Source: CAIUVD01 sp044338255
GTDB taxonomy: Bacteria; Planctomycetota; UBA11346
Length of the DNA stretch: 24,010 bases
Assembly (NCBI GenBank): GCA_044338255.1
Contig: JBIILZ010000062.1
Location: forward strand, 1 to 24,010
Direction: 5' to 3'
The position numbers were made by a program, and so were the translations under genes. Each line of letters begins with the position of its first letter. The stretch's first letter is position 1. The notes beneath the pieces were generated by a model. The model had not been told where the DNA came from, did no database searches, and saw only the letters and a list, made by a program, of their open reading frames with translations. Of this stretch, positions 11,905 to 19,008 are shown in pieces.

Positions 11905-12174
11905 ATGACGGATTGGCTCACTCCCTATGTCGGCAAAATCGTGGTCGCCGACCTCGATGAGTTCTTCATGGTCCTCGGCACGCTGCAGGCCGTCGCCGCC
12001 GACGCGCTGGTCTTCACCGACGCCGATCTGCACGATCACCGCGAGGCAAACTCGACCAAAGAAGTCTACGCCATCGAGACCAAGAAGATCGGCATCCGCG
12101 TCAACCGCGTGCAGGTTGCTATTCCCCGTCACCGCTTGGTGGCCATTTCACTGTTGGAGCATCTGTGCGCATAA
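11905..12174 (+). CDS. Conserved small protein, possible Sm/SH3-like barrel
   Basis: An 89-aa protein. YVGKIVVADLDEFFMVLGTLQAV, ALVFTDADLHDH, STKEVYAIETKKIGIRVNR and RHRLVAISLLE suggest five alternating strands, as in small beta-barrels. I recall similar unnamed proteins in planctomycete genomes but cannot assign a function. The start is ATG 11905, preceded by GGGA seven bases away; GTG 11902 is the in-frame alternative. It follows the DHH gene by 12 nt and overlaps the next gene by 10 nt, so the three are probably co-transcribed. Confidence 0.75.
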   Translation: MTDWLTPYVGKIVVADLDEFFMVLGTLQAVAADALVFTDADLHDHREANSTKEVYAIETKKIGIRVNRVQVAIPRHRLVAISLLEHLCA

Positions 12175-12740
12175 TTCCCTGGGCCCTGACCGTTGCCGGA
12201 ACAGTGTGGACGACCGGCAATGCCGCCGTCGCGGCGGCGGCGATCGCCGCCTTCCAATGGCAACGCGCCAATGCCGCCGAGATCTCCCGCGAGGGCCTGG
12301 GTGGCGCGCTCGGGGCCGGCTTCGGCCTCTGGTCGGGATTGGTCCAATTGCCGTTGCTGGTGATCATGGTCAGCCTGGGTTGGCTGGCGGGCAGCGCTTG
12401 GCGCCTCGGCCAACGCGCGCGCGCGGCCTGGTTGGTCGCAGCCATGGCGATCCTCTGGGGCGTACATTCGGTCAACCATCAGACGGTTGCCGAAGCCAAT
12501 CAAGCGGCGGCCGACATCCGCGCACTTCGCACCAGCGAGGCGGGCAATGCCGCAGTCCGGCGCAATGAACTGGAACAGCGCTTCGCCGTCCTGCACCAGG
12601 CCTCAGAACGCTGGCACGGCATCGAGACGGTCTTGGCCCTGACGGTGCTGATCAGTGGCTCGGTGGCCCTGCTCCGCCGACCGACATTGACGTCGCCTTC
12701 TCCTTCGGCTGCTCCTTCCGCTGCTCCTGCCGCACTTTAA
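12165..12740 (+). CDS. Membrane protein, DUF4149-like
   Basis: A 191-aa protein with about four hydrophobic segments: near residues 4-28, 60-78, 88-100 and 157-170. QASERWHGIETVLALTVLISGSVALL at the C-terminal helix recalls the FRRLH-type helix of DUF4149/TMEM205-like proteins. The C-terminal tail is Ser/Pro/Ala-rich. The start is GTG at 12165, with GGAG at 12156-12159 and a 10-nt overlap with the upstream gene, which argues for coupling. The family assignment is tentative. Confidence 0.65.
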   Translation: MRIIPWALTVAGTVWTTGNAAVAAAAIAAFQWQRANAAEISREGLGGALGAGFGLWSGLVQLPLLVIMVSLGWLAGSAWRLGQRARAAWLVAAMAILWGVHSVNHQTVAEANQAAADIRALRTSEAGNAAVRRNELEQRFAVLHQASERWHGIETVLALTVLISGSVALLRRPTLTSPSPSAAPSAAPAAL

Positions 12741-12752
12741 GGTTGCTGGAAC

Positions 12753-13304
12753 ATGGGCTTATACCGTTTACCCGGAATCCTGGCGCTGGTCGCTGCCGGC
12801 CTCGGCCTAAGCAGCTGCCTGACCCATGAAGCGCGTGTCACCGCACCGCCAGCGGTCGGGTCGACGACGAGCGGGGAGGTCGACGGCAATACCATCATCG
12901 GGGCGCAGAGCTTTCCGACTCCTCCGGGGCCGCCACCAAGCACCGTGCAGTCCGGCCCCCTGCCGCAAGAAGTCCTGGTCACCGCCTGGCAACGCGATGC
13001 CGAAGGCCTCATCAGCCGTGACCAAGCCGACGTGCGCACGGAGCTGCCGTGGTGGCAACGCTTCCCTTGTGACATGGCCACCGACCTCACGCCTACGGCC
13101 CTCGTGGTGCGCACGGAATACCGGCTGGATTTGAAGCCGATTACAGCCCGTACGCGAGCCGAACTCGACCGTGAAGCCCTCAGCGCTGGTTACACCAGCG
13201 TCTCTTCTGGGCAATCCGCTAGTCAGCAATCCGCTAGTCAGCAATCCGCTAGTCAGCAATCCACTAGTCAGCAATCCACTAGTCAGCAATCCACCAGCCC
13301 CTGA
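12753..13304 (+). CDS. Lipoprotein with repetitive QQSAS/QQSTS tail
   Basis: A 183-aa protein with signal peptide MGLYRLPGILALVAAGLGLS and lipobox LSSC (C22 as the lipid anchor). Residues 30-75 are Pro/Ser/Thr-rich. Residues 78-145 form a more ordered region (VLVTAWQRDAEGLISRDQADV, LPWWQRFPCDMATDL, RTEYRLDLKPI). The last 31 residues are built from a 15-bp DNA repeat. I do not recognise the family. Its stop overlaps the ATG of the TPR gene by one base (TGATG), suggesting a shared operon and perhaps a shared envelope role. Confidence 0.75.
   Translation: MGLYRLPGILALVAAGLGLSSCLTHEARVTAPPAVGSTTSGEVDGNTIIGAQSFPTPPGPPPSTVQSGPLPQEVLVTAWQRDAEGLISRDQADVRTELPWWQRFPCDMATDLTPTALVVRTEYRLDLKPITARTRAELDREALSAGYTSVSSGQSASQQSASQQSASQQSTSQQSTSQQSTSP
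13211..13300 (+). repeat. 15-bp in-frame minisatellite
   Basis: Five full units of GCAATCCRCTAGTCA: three with G and then two with A at the variable base. A sixth unit, decayed at its end, runs into the stop codon. The period is a multiple of three, so copy number can change without shifting frame. It encodes the Ser/Gln-rich tail of the lipoprotein. Confidence 0.95.
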
Positions 13305-15244
13305 TGATCCGACCTATGCGCATTCTTTTCGTGGGCCTGTTCAGCGTCCTGGTTCTCGGCAATAGTGGCTTCACGGCCGAGACCAAGCCGTTGCCACAAA
13401 CGCCCGCCGCCCCCAGCGCCGAGGAGTGGGAACCCATCCGCCAAGCAGTGGCCGACCATGCCCCGACTGCGCAAACGCAGCTCTTGGCGCTCGAAAGGCG
13501 CTATCCGACCTGGGTCGACGGCACCAATGCCCTGGCCGGATATCTGCTCGAACAAGGCAAGGCCGCCGAGGCCCTGGTCGCCGCCAAACGCGCCAGCCAG
13601 TTGGCGCCGACGAATGTGCCCGCCCGGCGTATCCAGGTGCGTGCCCTCGCCGACCTCGGACGCAAGGCCGAACTCTACACGCTGGTCGACTCGACCTCGA
13701 CCAATGATCCTGCCGGCTGGATCCGCTATGAGGCGGGATTAGCGGCGGTGGGCTTCGCCGATGCGGCCAAAGCCGAGATCTTCCTCACCGAGGCCAAGAG
13801 CCGCGTCGGCAGCAAGATCCCCAGCGAATTTCTGTTCCTCGAATCGCGGGTGGCCCTGCTCACCCGCGACTTCGCGCGGGCCGAATTGGCCCTGGTCAGC
13901 GCCACCACTCAGCAGCCCAACTCCTGGGATGGCTGGTATGAGCTCGGACGGGTGCGTCTGGTCCTCGCCGACCAGGACCGCACCCAGGCCACCGCCTGGA
14001 TCAGCAAGGCCAACGCCGCCTTCACGACGGTGTGCAAGGCCTTGCCCAAAGATCCCCATGGACACCTAGGCCTCGGCCGGGCCCTGCTCGCCGAAGGCAT
14101 CACCCGTTTTGCCGAGCACGAAAATGATCAGGCCGGCGGCAAACTGCGCGCAGCCATCGTCCAGCTCAACCTAGCCTTGGCCCTCGCTCCCAACATCGCC
14201 GAGACCTATGTCGTCCTCGGCGATGCCCAGCTGCGGCTCGAACAATGGACGGAAGCAGCGACCTCGCTGCAACGCGCCAAGGAACTCGGCGCCAAAGACC
14301 GCAGCCTGCTCTTCAATCTCGCCATCGCCTTGCAGCAGACCGGAAAAAATGCCGAAGCCCAAGCGCTGCTGGCGAACTTCACCGCCACCACTCCCGGCGA
14401 GCAGATCACCCTCGGCATGGGCGCCTATCGCTCGCGCCATTGGCTGATGGCGGTGCGTCTGCTGGAAGGCGCCGTCGAGCATCTCGATGACGCGGCCGCG
14501 CAAGGCGCCACTTGGCGCTACATCGGTCATGCCTATCGCCATCTCGCTGACGACAGCACCGGTGAAAATCGCGAAAAATCCCTCGATTCTGCGCAAGCCG
14601 CCTATTTCACGGCGGGCGATCTCGTGGATTTCACTGCCCGCCATTTCCACCTCGGTCTGGCCGCCGAGCGCTCGCCCGAACAGGCCTATGCCGCTGGCTG
14701 GCAAAGCATCCACTGGGACGCTCTGAATATCCCGGCCTGGGGCTTGGTGATCGGAAGCTACGGTCAGGCCAAGACCGGCGGCCATGGCCTGAGCGGCATG
14801 GCCAATCGTGCCCCCCTGCACCTGGCGCTGTGGAGCGCGCTGTTCTTGCTACCGCTAGCGTTCTTCGGTCTGAGCTTCCGCCAAGCTCCGGCGCGACGCA
14901 CCGGCAGCCCCACGACTCCCCGGGCACGCGCCGTCAAAGCTTCCGTGCCCCCCGCCGCGGCGCCGACTCGCAGCCCTACCCGGACGCCGGCGCCGATCCC
15001 GCGTCAGCCGGCGCGCCCGACGCCCCGGCCCGAGCCCAACGCCAAAGATGAGACCGCGGAAATCATCTATACCCCGGCGCCGCCGCAAAAAACCGGAGCC
15101 CTCGCGGTTCGCACGCCCTTACCTTCGGTGAAACCCGGCGTGCGCCAGCCGACCCAGGTCGGGACTTCGGCCGCCGATCAGACGATGCTGCCCAGCGCCA
15201 GTGCCGATGCCCCTGGACAAGCCCTCGAGCGACGCCGTCCGTGA
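13304..15244 (+). CDS. Exported TPR protein with C-terminal membrane anchor
   Basis: A 646-aa protein. The signal peptide spans residues 1-25 (ILFVGLFSVLVLGNSGFTAE). Helical TPR-type repeats run from about 30 to 480, e.g. LEQGKAAEALVAAKRASQLAPTN at about 84-106 and ETYVVLGDAQLRLEQWTEAA near 305. A single membrane segment near 503-527 (LALWSALFLLPLAFFGLSF) is followed by a Pro/Ala/Arg-rich tail of about 119 residues, probably cytoplasmic. TPR domains bind proteins, so an envelope scaffold role is plausible but not shown. ATG 13304 overlaps the lipoprotein stop; ATG 13316 also gives a good signal peptide. The stop overlaps the ispD GTG by four bases. Confidence 0.8.
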   Translation: MIRPMRILFVGLFSVLVLGNSGFTAETKPLPQTPAAPSAEEWEPIRQAVADHAPTAQTQLLALERRYPTWVDGTNALAGYLLEQGKAAEALVAAKRASQLAPTNVPARRIQVRALADLGRKAELYTLVDSTSTNDPAGWIRYEAGLAAVGFADAAKAEIFLTEAKSRVGSKIPSEFLFLESRVALLTRDFARAELALVSATTQQPNSWDGWYELGRVRLVLADQDRTQATAWISKANAAFTTVCKALPKDPHGHLGLGRALLAEGITRFAEHENDQAGGKLRAAIVQLNLALALAPNIAETYVVLGDAQLRLEQWTEAATSLQRAKELGAKDRSLLFNLAIALQQTGKNAEAQALLANFTATTPGEQITLGMGAYRSRHWLMAVRLLEGAVEHLDDAAAQGATWRYIGHAYRHLADDSTGENREKSLDSAQAAYFTAGDLVDFTARHFHLGLAAERSPEQAYAAGWQSIHWDALNIPAWGLVIGSYGQAKTGGHGLSGMANRAPLHLALWSALFLLPLAFFGLSFRQAPARRTGSPTTPRARAVKASVPPAAAPTRSPTRTPAPIPRQPARPTPRPEPNAKDETAEIIYTPAPPQKTGALAVRTPLPSVKPGVRQPTQVGTSAADQTMLPSASADAPGQALERRRP

Positions 15245-15948
15245 CCAGCAACCCAGGCCGGGTGGCGCTGATCATTCCCGCCGCCGGCAGCGGCAGTCGT
15301 TTTGGCGGCGAGCGCCCCAAGCAGTTTCAACTCCTTGCCGGTCGAACGGTACTCGCGCACACCCTGGCGGCCTTCGCTGGCTTGGTCGATCGCGCCTGGC
15401 TAGCGGTGAATCCGGCCTGGCGTGACGAGGTTGTTGCCATCGCCTCGACCGCACCGTTTCCATGCACGGTGGTCGCCGGCGGAGCGACCCGACAGGACAG
15501 CGTCGCGGCGGCCCTCGCCGCCGTCGACAGCGACTACGACCGTGTCCTGGTCCATGACGCCGTACGCCCCTTGGTACCGCGCCGCTGCATCAGCGATTGC
15601 CTAGCAGCCCTGGAGGTGACTCCGGGAGCGGTGGTGGCGGTGCCGTGTGCAGCGACCATCAAACGCGCCGCCCATAAGCTGGTAGAGACCACGGTGCCGC
15701 GTGAACACCTGTGGCTAGCGCAGACCCCGCAAGGATTCCAACGCCAAGCCGCCTGCCTAGCCTTCGCCGCCGCCCAGCGCGACGGCTTTCAAGGCACGGA
15801 TGACGTGCAGCTGCTCGAACGACTGGGCCTGGCGGTGACCCTGGTCACCGGCGATGCCTGCAACCTCAAGCTGACGACGCCGGATGATCTGCTGCTTGCG
15901 GAGGCGCTGCTGCGGGCGAGGGGCGCAGAAGAACGGACCGCTCGCTGA
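15241..15948 (+). CDS. ispD: 2-C-methyl-D-erythritol 4-phosphate cytidylyltransferase
   Basis: IspD transfers CMP to methylerythritol phosphate in the non-mevalonate isoprenoid pathway. The 235-aa length is typical. Family signatures are IPAAGSGSRFGGERPKQF (CTP loop), VAGGATRQDSV, VLVHDAVRPLVP, LAQTPQGFQ, GTDDVQLLERLG and NLKLTTPDDLLLAE. The start is GTG 15241 within GTGA, overlapping the TPR stop, the usual form of translational coupling. No IspF is fused or adjacent. Confidence 0.95.
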   Translation: MTSNPGRVALIIPAAGSGSRFGGERPKQFQLLAGRTVLAHTLAAFAGLVDRAWLAVNPAWRDEVVAIASTAPFPCTVVAGGATRQDSVAAALAAVDSDYDRVLVHDAVRPLVPRRCISDCLAALEVTPGAVVAVPCAATIKRAAHKLVETTVPREHLWLAQTPQGFQRQAACLAFAAAQRDGFQGTDDVQLLERLGLAVTLVTGDACNLKLTTPDDLLLAEALLRARGAEERTAR

Positions 15949-16000
15949 CCGTGCGGCCTGGATGCCTCACGCTGGCAAGACCATGCGCAGGGCCCAGGAA

Positions 16001-16151
16001 CCAGTGGCCGGTGACCAGTGGCCGGTGACCGGTGACCGGTGACCGGTGACCGGTGACCGGTGACCAGTGGCCAGTGGCCAGTGACCAGTGACCAGTGACC
16101 AGTGACCAGTGACCAGTGACCAGATCACCAGATCACCAGATCACCAGATCA
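16001..16151. repeat. Heptamer-to-octamer tandem repeat array
   Basis: Seventeen consecutive 7-bp units (16001-16119) are followed by four 8-bp units (16120-16151). The order is CCAGTGG, CCGGTGA, CCAGTGG, six CCGGTGA, two CCAGTGG, six CCAGTGA, four CCAGATCA. CCGGTGA runs create GGTGACC/GGTCACC palindromic character. Variants are grouped in blocks, which points to slippage or local amplification. It lies between the ispD stop and the vapC stop; the rest of that 217-bp gap (15949-16000 and 16152-16165) holds nothing else. Confidence 0.98.
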
Positions 16152-16165
16152 CCAGCAGGCGCTCC

Positions 16166-16651
16166 TCAGCCGTTCAGCAATCGCAACCGCAATCCGGGAA
16201 ATCGTTGCGGCGAGAAATCGCGATCGAAGGTCCACCATTCGCAGCCATGTTCGATCGCCAGGGCCGCATGCCAGGCATCGCTGGTAGCGGCTCCGCTGAG
16301 ACCTGAATTCAGGACCAGCGAGCGGAAGATCCGCCAGTGATCGGCACCGGGCTCGATGCGCACGGCATGGGCGTAGCTGCGATAATATTCGGCGACTTCG
16401 AACGCCAGCGCCGGCGTGGTCGGCTCAGCGAAGATCTTCGGGTTGGTGCAGATGCGGACGAAGGCCGCCAGCAGGTGCGTGGCCACGCCGAAGGTTTCGT
16501 TGGCGTCGAAGCGCTGCTGCAGCGCGGCATGGGCCGTGCCATGATGGACATGCTCGGGGCGGGTGGCGGCGACCAGGACATTGACGTCGACCAGGACCAC
16601 CGGCCCCGAGTGGGTGTAGGCTCCCGGTACCTCGCCGACCCGCCGCCTCAT
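16166..16651 (-). CDS. vapC: VapC-type PIN-domain ribonuclease toxin
   Basis: A 161-aa PIN-domain protein, expected to cleave RNA when freed from its antitoxin. LVDVNVLVAA supplies the first acidic residue (D22). SDAWHAALAIEHGCEWWTFDRDF supplies D125, D143 and D145. VRICTNPKIF with FPGLR near the end fits the VapC subgroup with the ATNPRVF-type signature. The usual mid-domain acidic residue is not obvious (THLLAAFVR). The ATG overlaps the antitoxin stop by four bases, the standard antitoxin-first layout. The stop is 14 bp from the tandem repeat. Confidence 0.88.
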   Translation of the reverse strand: MRRRVGEVPGAYTHSGPVVLVDVNVLVAATRPEHVHHGTAHAALQQRFDANETFGVATHLLAAFVRICTNPKIFAEPTTPALAFEVAEYYRSYAHAVRIEPGADHWRIFRSLVLNSGLSGAATSDAWHAALAIEHGCEWWTFDRDFSPQRFPGLRLRLLNG

Positions 16652-16878
16652 TCGATTTCCAGCAAGGCGCTGGAATCGCAGGGATCGATTCCCGGCAGCA
16701 ACCCGCCCCGCGCCTGTCGATCGACGGGCACCTGGAAACGCGCTGGTGCCACGGGTCCGGCCTGCAGGTACCGCGCCAGGGCCTCGGCCAGGACTTCGCG
16801 CAGCGAGGTATGCTCCGCCGCCGCCCGCTGCTTGGCGAGGACCATGAGATGATCGGGTAGATCCATCGTGGTGCGCAT
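16648..16878 (-). CDS. vapB: VapB-type antitoxin, ribbon-helix-helix-like
   Basis: A 76-aa protein. MRTTMDLPDHLMVLAKQRA followed by HTSLREVLAEALARYL is the ribbon-helix-helix pattern. The C-terminal tail (VPVDRQARGGLLPGIDPCD) would bind the toxin. It precedes vapC with an ATGA overlap, so it should be co-transcribed with it and probably represses its own promoter. ATG 16866 is an alternative start but would remove the beta strand. Confidence 0.85.
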   Translation of the reverse strand: MRTTMDLPDHLMVLAKQRAAAEHTSLREVLAEALARYLQAGPVAPARFQVPVDRQARGGLLPGIDPCDSSALLEIE

Positions 16879-16905
16879 GTCATGAGCCTATAACCTACGC
16901 ACACA

Positions 16906-16931
16906 TAATCAATGCGACATATTTATGATTA
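16906..16931. promoter_or_regulatory. Candidate VapB operator in AT-rich divergent region
   Basis: TAATCA (16906-16911) and TGATTA (16926-16931) form an inverted repeat with a 14-bp spacer, so the half-sites are 20 bp apart centre to centre. It lies 28 bp before vapB, in a locally AT-rich stretch (16890-16950) unlike the GC-rich surroundings. The position suits autorepression by VapB. Not confirmed by a second copy. Confidence 0.35.
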
Positions 16932-17035
16932 ATTGTATAATTTTACATAAGGACTCAGTGTGCAGCCGACAAAGCACTTGAGAGCGAACTCGGCGCTCCT
17001 TGCCCACTCGGCGACCGCTCCACACTCTGCCGCCC

Positions 17036-17326
17036 ATGGCTATTTCGGATACTGATGTGCGCCATTTGGCGAAGCTCGCAAACCTGTCGCTCGATGAAGC
17101 GGCGCTGACGCGCATGCGCGGACAATTGGCGGCAATCGTCGGCTACGTCGAGCAGTTGAGCGAGGTCGATACCAATGGCGTCGAGCCCATCGCCAATGTC
17201 TCGGGCTTGGTCAATGTCACCCGTGCGGATGCCGCCGGGGTCATGCTGACCAGTCCGCAGGTGCTCGGGAATGCCCCGCAGAAAAATGAAGTCGCCATCC
17301 TGGTGCCGAAAGTCGTGGAGCGCTGA
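17036..17326 (+). CDS. gatC: Asp-tRNA(Asn)/Glu-tRNA(Gln) amidotransferase subunit C
   Basis: GatC is the small stabilising subunit of GatCAB, which amidates Asp-tRNA(Asn) or Glu-tRNA(Gln). From ATG 17036 the 96-aa protein begins ISDTDVRHLAKLANLSLDEA, the conserved GatC start. VEQLSEVDTNGVEPIANV and VLGNAPQKNEVAILVPKVVE follow. Upstream in-frame starts add residues outside the family. It ends one base before gatA. No strong Shine-Dalgarno is visible. Confidence 0.96.
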   Translation: MAISDTDVRHLAKLANLSLDEAALTRMRGQLAAIVGYVEQLSEVDTNGVEPIANVSGLVNVTRADAAGVMLTSPQVLGNAPQKNEVAILVPKVVER

Positions 17327-17327
17327 G

Positions 17328-18752
17328 ATGACTACCAATCGTACTGCCATCGAGATCGCCGCTGCCGTGAATGCCGGCGAATCCGCCACCGTCGCTGTGC
17401 AGGCGGCGCTGACCAAAGCCAAGGCCGACACCCTCAATGCCATCATCGGCGTGCACGAGGCCCGCGCCCTGGCCGCCGCCGCCCGCGTCGATGCCCGCGT
17501 CAAAGCCGGTGAGCGCCTGCCCCTGGCCGGCGTGCCCATCGCCATCAAGGACAACCTCCTCGCCGAAGGTCTGCCGGCGACGGCCTGCTCGCGCATGCTC
17601 CGCGGCTTCGTCTCGCCCTATACCGGCACCGCCGTCGGCCGCCTGGAAGCCGCCGGCGCGATCATCGTCGCGACCACCAACATGGACGAGTTCGCTATGG
17701 GCTCGTCGAACGAGACCTCGGCGCACGGCCCGGTGAAAAATCCCGTCGATCCGACGCGCATTCCCGGCGGCAGTTCGGGCGGCAGCGCCGCCGCCGTCGC
17801 CGCCGGCATCGTGCCCGTGGCCCTCGGCTCGGATACCGGCGGCTCGATCCGCCAACCGGCAAGCCTGTGCGGGGTCGTCGGCCTTAAGCCAACCTATGGC
17901 ACGGTCAGCCGCTACGGCCTGATCGCCTTCGGCTCGAGCCTCGATCAGATCGGTCCGCTGACCACCACCGTCGCCGATGCCGCCCTCACGCTGCGCCTGA
18001 TGGCCGGGCATGACGCCCAGGATTCGACCACCGCGCAGCGCGATCACGCCGGGCTGGCGGTGGCCTTTGACGAGCCCCTCGCCGCCCTCAAGGGCCTGCG
18101 CGTCGGCTATGTCGCCGCTCATGAAGCCGGGCTGGCGGCGGGCGTGAAAGCCCGCCTCGATCTCGCCAAGCAGCGCCTGACCGCCGCCGGCGCGACCCTC
18201 GTGCCGGTGACTCTGCCGCACGAACGCTACGCGATCGCCGTCTACTACATCCTCGCCACCGGTGAGGCCTCGTCGAACCTCTCGCGTTTCGATGGCGTCC
18301 GCTACGGCTATCGTACGCCGAGCCCGCAATCGCTGGCCGAGGTCTACGGCAAGTCGCGCGCCGAAGGCTTCGGCGACGAAGTCCAGCGCCGCATCATGCT
18401 CGGCACCTACGTGCTCTCGACCGGATATTACGACGCCTACTACAAGAAGGCCCAACAGGTCCGCCGGAAGATCTGCAACGACTACGCCGCCGCCTTCGGC
18501 AGCTGCGACGTGCTGCTCGGGCCGGTGAGTCCGACCACCGCCTTCAAATCCGGTGAAAAGACTGCCGATCCGCTGCAGATGTACCTCTCGGACATCTTCA
18601 CCATTGCCACCAACCTGGCCGGCGTCCCCGGCATCAGCGTGCCCTTCGGCCACGACGAACAGGGCCTGCCAGTCGGCATGCAATTCCAGGCTCAGCTGTG
18701 GGCCGACGGCGCCATGCTCAAAGCCGCCGCCGGCCTAGCTCTCCTCTCCTGA
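17328..18752 (+). CDS. gatA: Asp-tRNA(Asn)/Glu-tRNA(Gln) amidotransferase subunit A
   Basis: GatA is the glutaminase subunit of GatCAB. The catalytic triad is intact: K74 in IAIKDN, cis-Ser S149 in PGGSSGGSA, and nucleophile S173 in SDTGGSIRQP. VGLKPTYGTVSRYGL and FTIATNLAGVPGISVPFG are typical. ATG 17328 is one base from the gatC stop. The protein is 474 aa, and its last residues (AAAGLALLS) lack the AFE..TDWH-type ending most GatA proteins have. The stop TGA belongs to the palindromic element that starts here, so the C-terminus looks shortened by that element. gatB is not in the window. Confidence 0.97.
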   Translation: MTTNRTAIEIAAAVNAGESATVAVQAALTKAKADTLNAIIGVHEARALAAAARVDARVKAGERLPLAGVPIAIKDNLLAEGLPATACSRMLRGFVSPYTGTAVGRLEAAGAIIVATTNMDEFAMGSSNETSAHGPVKNPVDPTRIPGGSSGGSAAAVAAGIVPVALGSDTGGSIRQPASLCGVVGLKPTYGTVSRYGLIAFGSSLDQIGPLTTTVADAALTLRLMAGHDAQDSTTAQRDHAGLAVAFDEPLAALKGLRVGYVAAHEAGLAAGVKARLDLAKQRLTAAGATLVPVTLPHERYAIAVYYILATGEASSNLSRFDGVRYGYRTPSPQSLAEVYGKSRAEGFGDEVQRRIMLGTYVLSTGYYDAYYKKAQQVRRKICNDYAAAFGSCDVLLGPVSPTTAFKSGEKTADPLQMYLSDIFTIATNLAGVPGISVPFGHDEQGLPVGMQFQAQLWADGAMLKAAAGLALLS

Positions 18753-18870
18753 AAAAGCGCAGGTGTAGCCCAGCTGCAAGGCGCACGAGGCGACGGCATG
18801 GCAGACGCCATGTCGAGTCTCGTGCAACGCCGCACGCCGCAGGCGGGCCACAGCTGCGCTTTTTCTCAGG
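18748..18870. repeat. Palindromic stop/terminator element, copy 1
   Basis: A ~120-bp element. The left arm CCTGAAAAAGCGCAGGTG and right arm CAGCTGCGCTTTTTCTCAGG are near-complementary. The core GGCGCACGAG...CTCGTGCAACGCC folds further, around ATGGC AGAC GCCAT. Ends in T-tracts on both strands and includes the gatA stop codon in its left arm. A copy with five extra bases next to the right arm compared with copy 2. Confidence 0.9.
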
Positions 18871-18894
18871 AAACAGCTGGTCTAGCTCTCCTCG

Positions 18895-19008
18895 CCTGAA
18901 AAAGCGCAGCTGTGCCCCAGCTGCAAGGCGCACGAGGCGACGGCATGGCAGACGCCATGTCGAGTCTCGTGCAACGCCGCAGATGGGGCGCAGCTGCGCT
19001 TTTTCAGG
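18895..19008. repeat. Palindromic stop/terminator element, copy 2
   Basis: A 114-bp element. Its outer 30 bases on each side pair at 28 of 30 positions. The core is identical to copy 1 over about 50 bases. The right arm supplies the TGA stop of the convergent LptC-like gene (19004-19006). The left end repeats the last six codons of gatA (18882-18899 matches 18735-18752), so a 147-bp unit appears duplicated. Confidence 0.92.

Noticed and set aside
9931..12132. 733-codon minus-strand frame opposite the DHH gene
   Set aside because: Only its last 86 codons (from ATG 10191) look like a real protein. The rest is the antisense of the DHH and following genes, with His/Asp/Gly-rich composition typical of shadows in GC-rich DNA.
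16001..16151. Possible CRISPR array
   Set aside because: Units are 7-8 bp without spacers; it is a plain tandem repeat, and no cas genes are nearby.
17241..18683. 480-codon minus-strand frame opposite gatA
   Set aside because: Gly/Ala/Asp/His-rich antisense shadow; gatA has all catalytic residues in the plus frame.
18748..19008. Integron attC sites or an IS element
   Set aside because: The palindromes lack the core-site consensus, and there is no integrase or transposase in the window.
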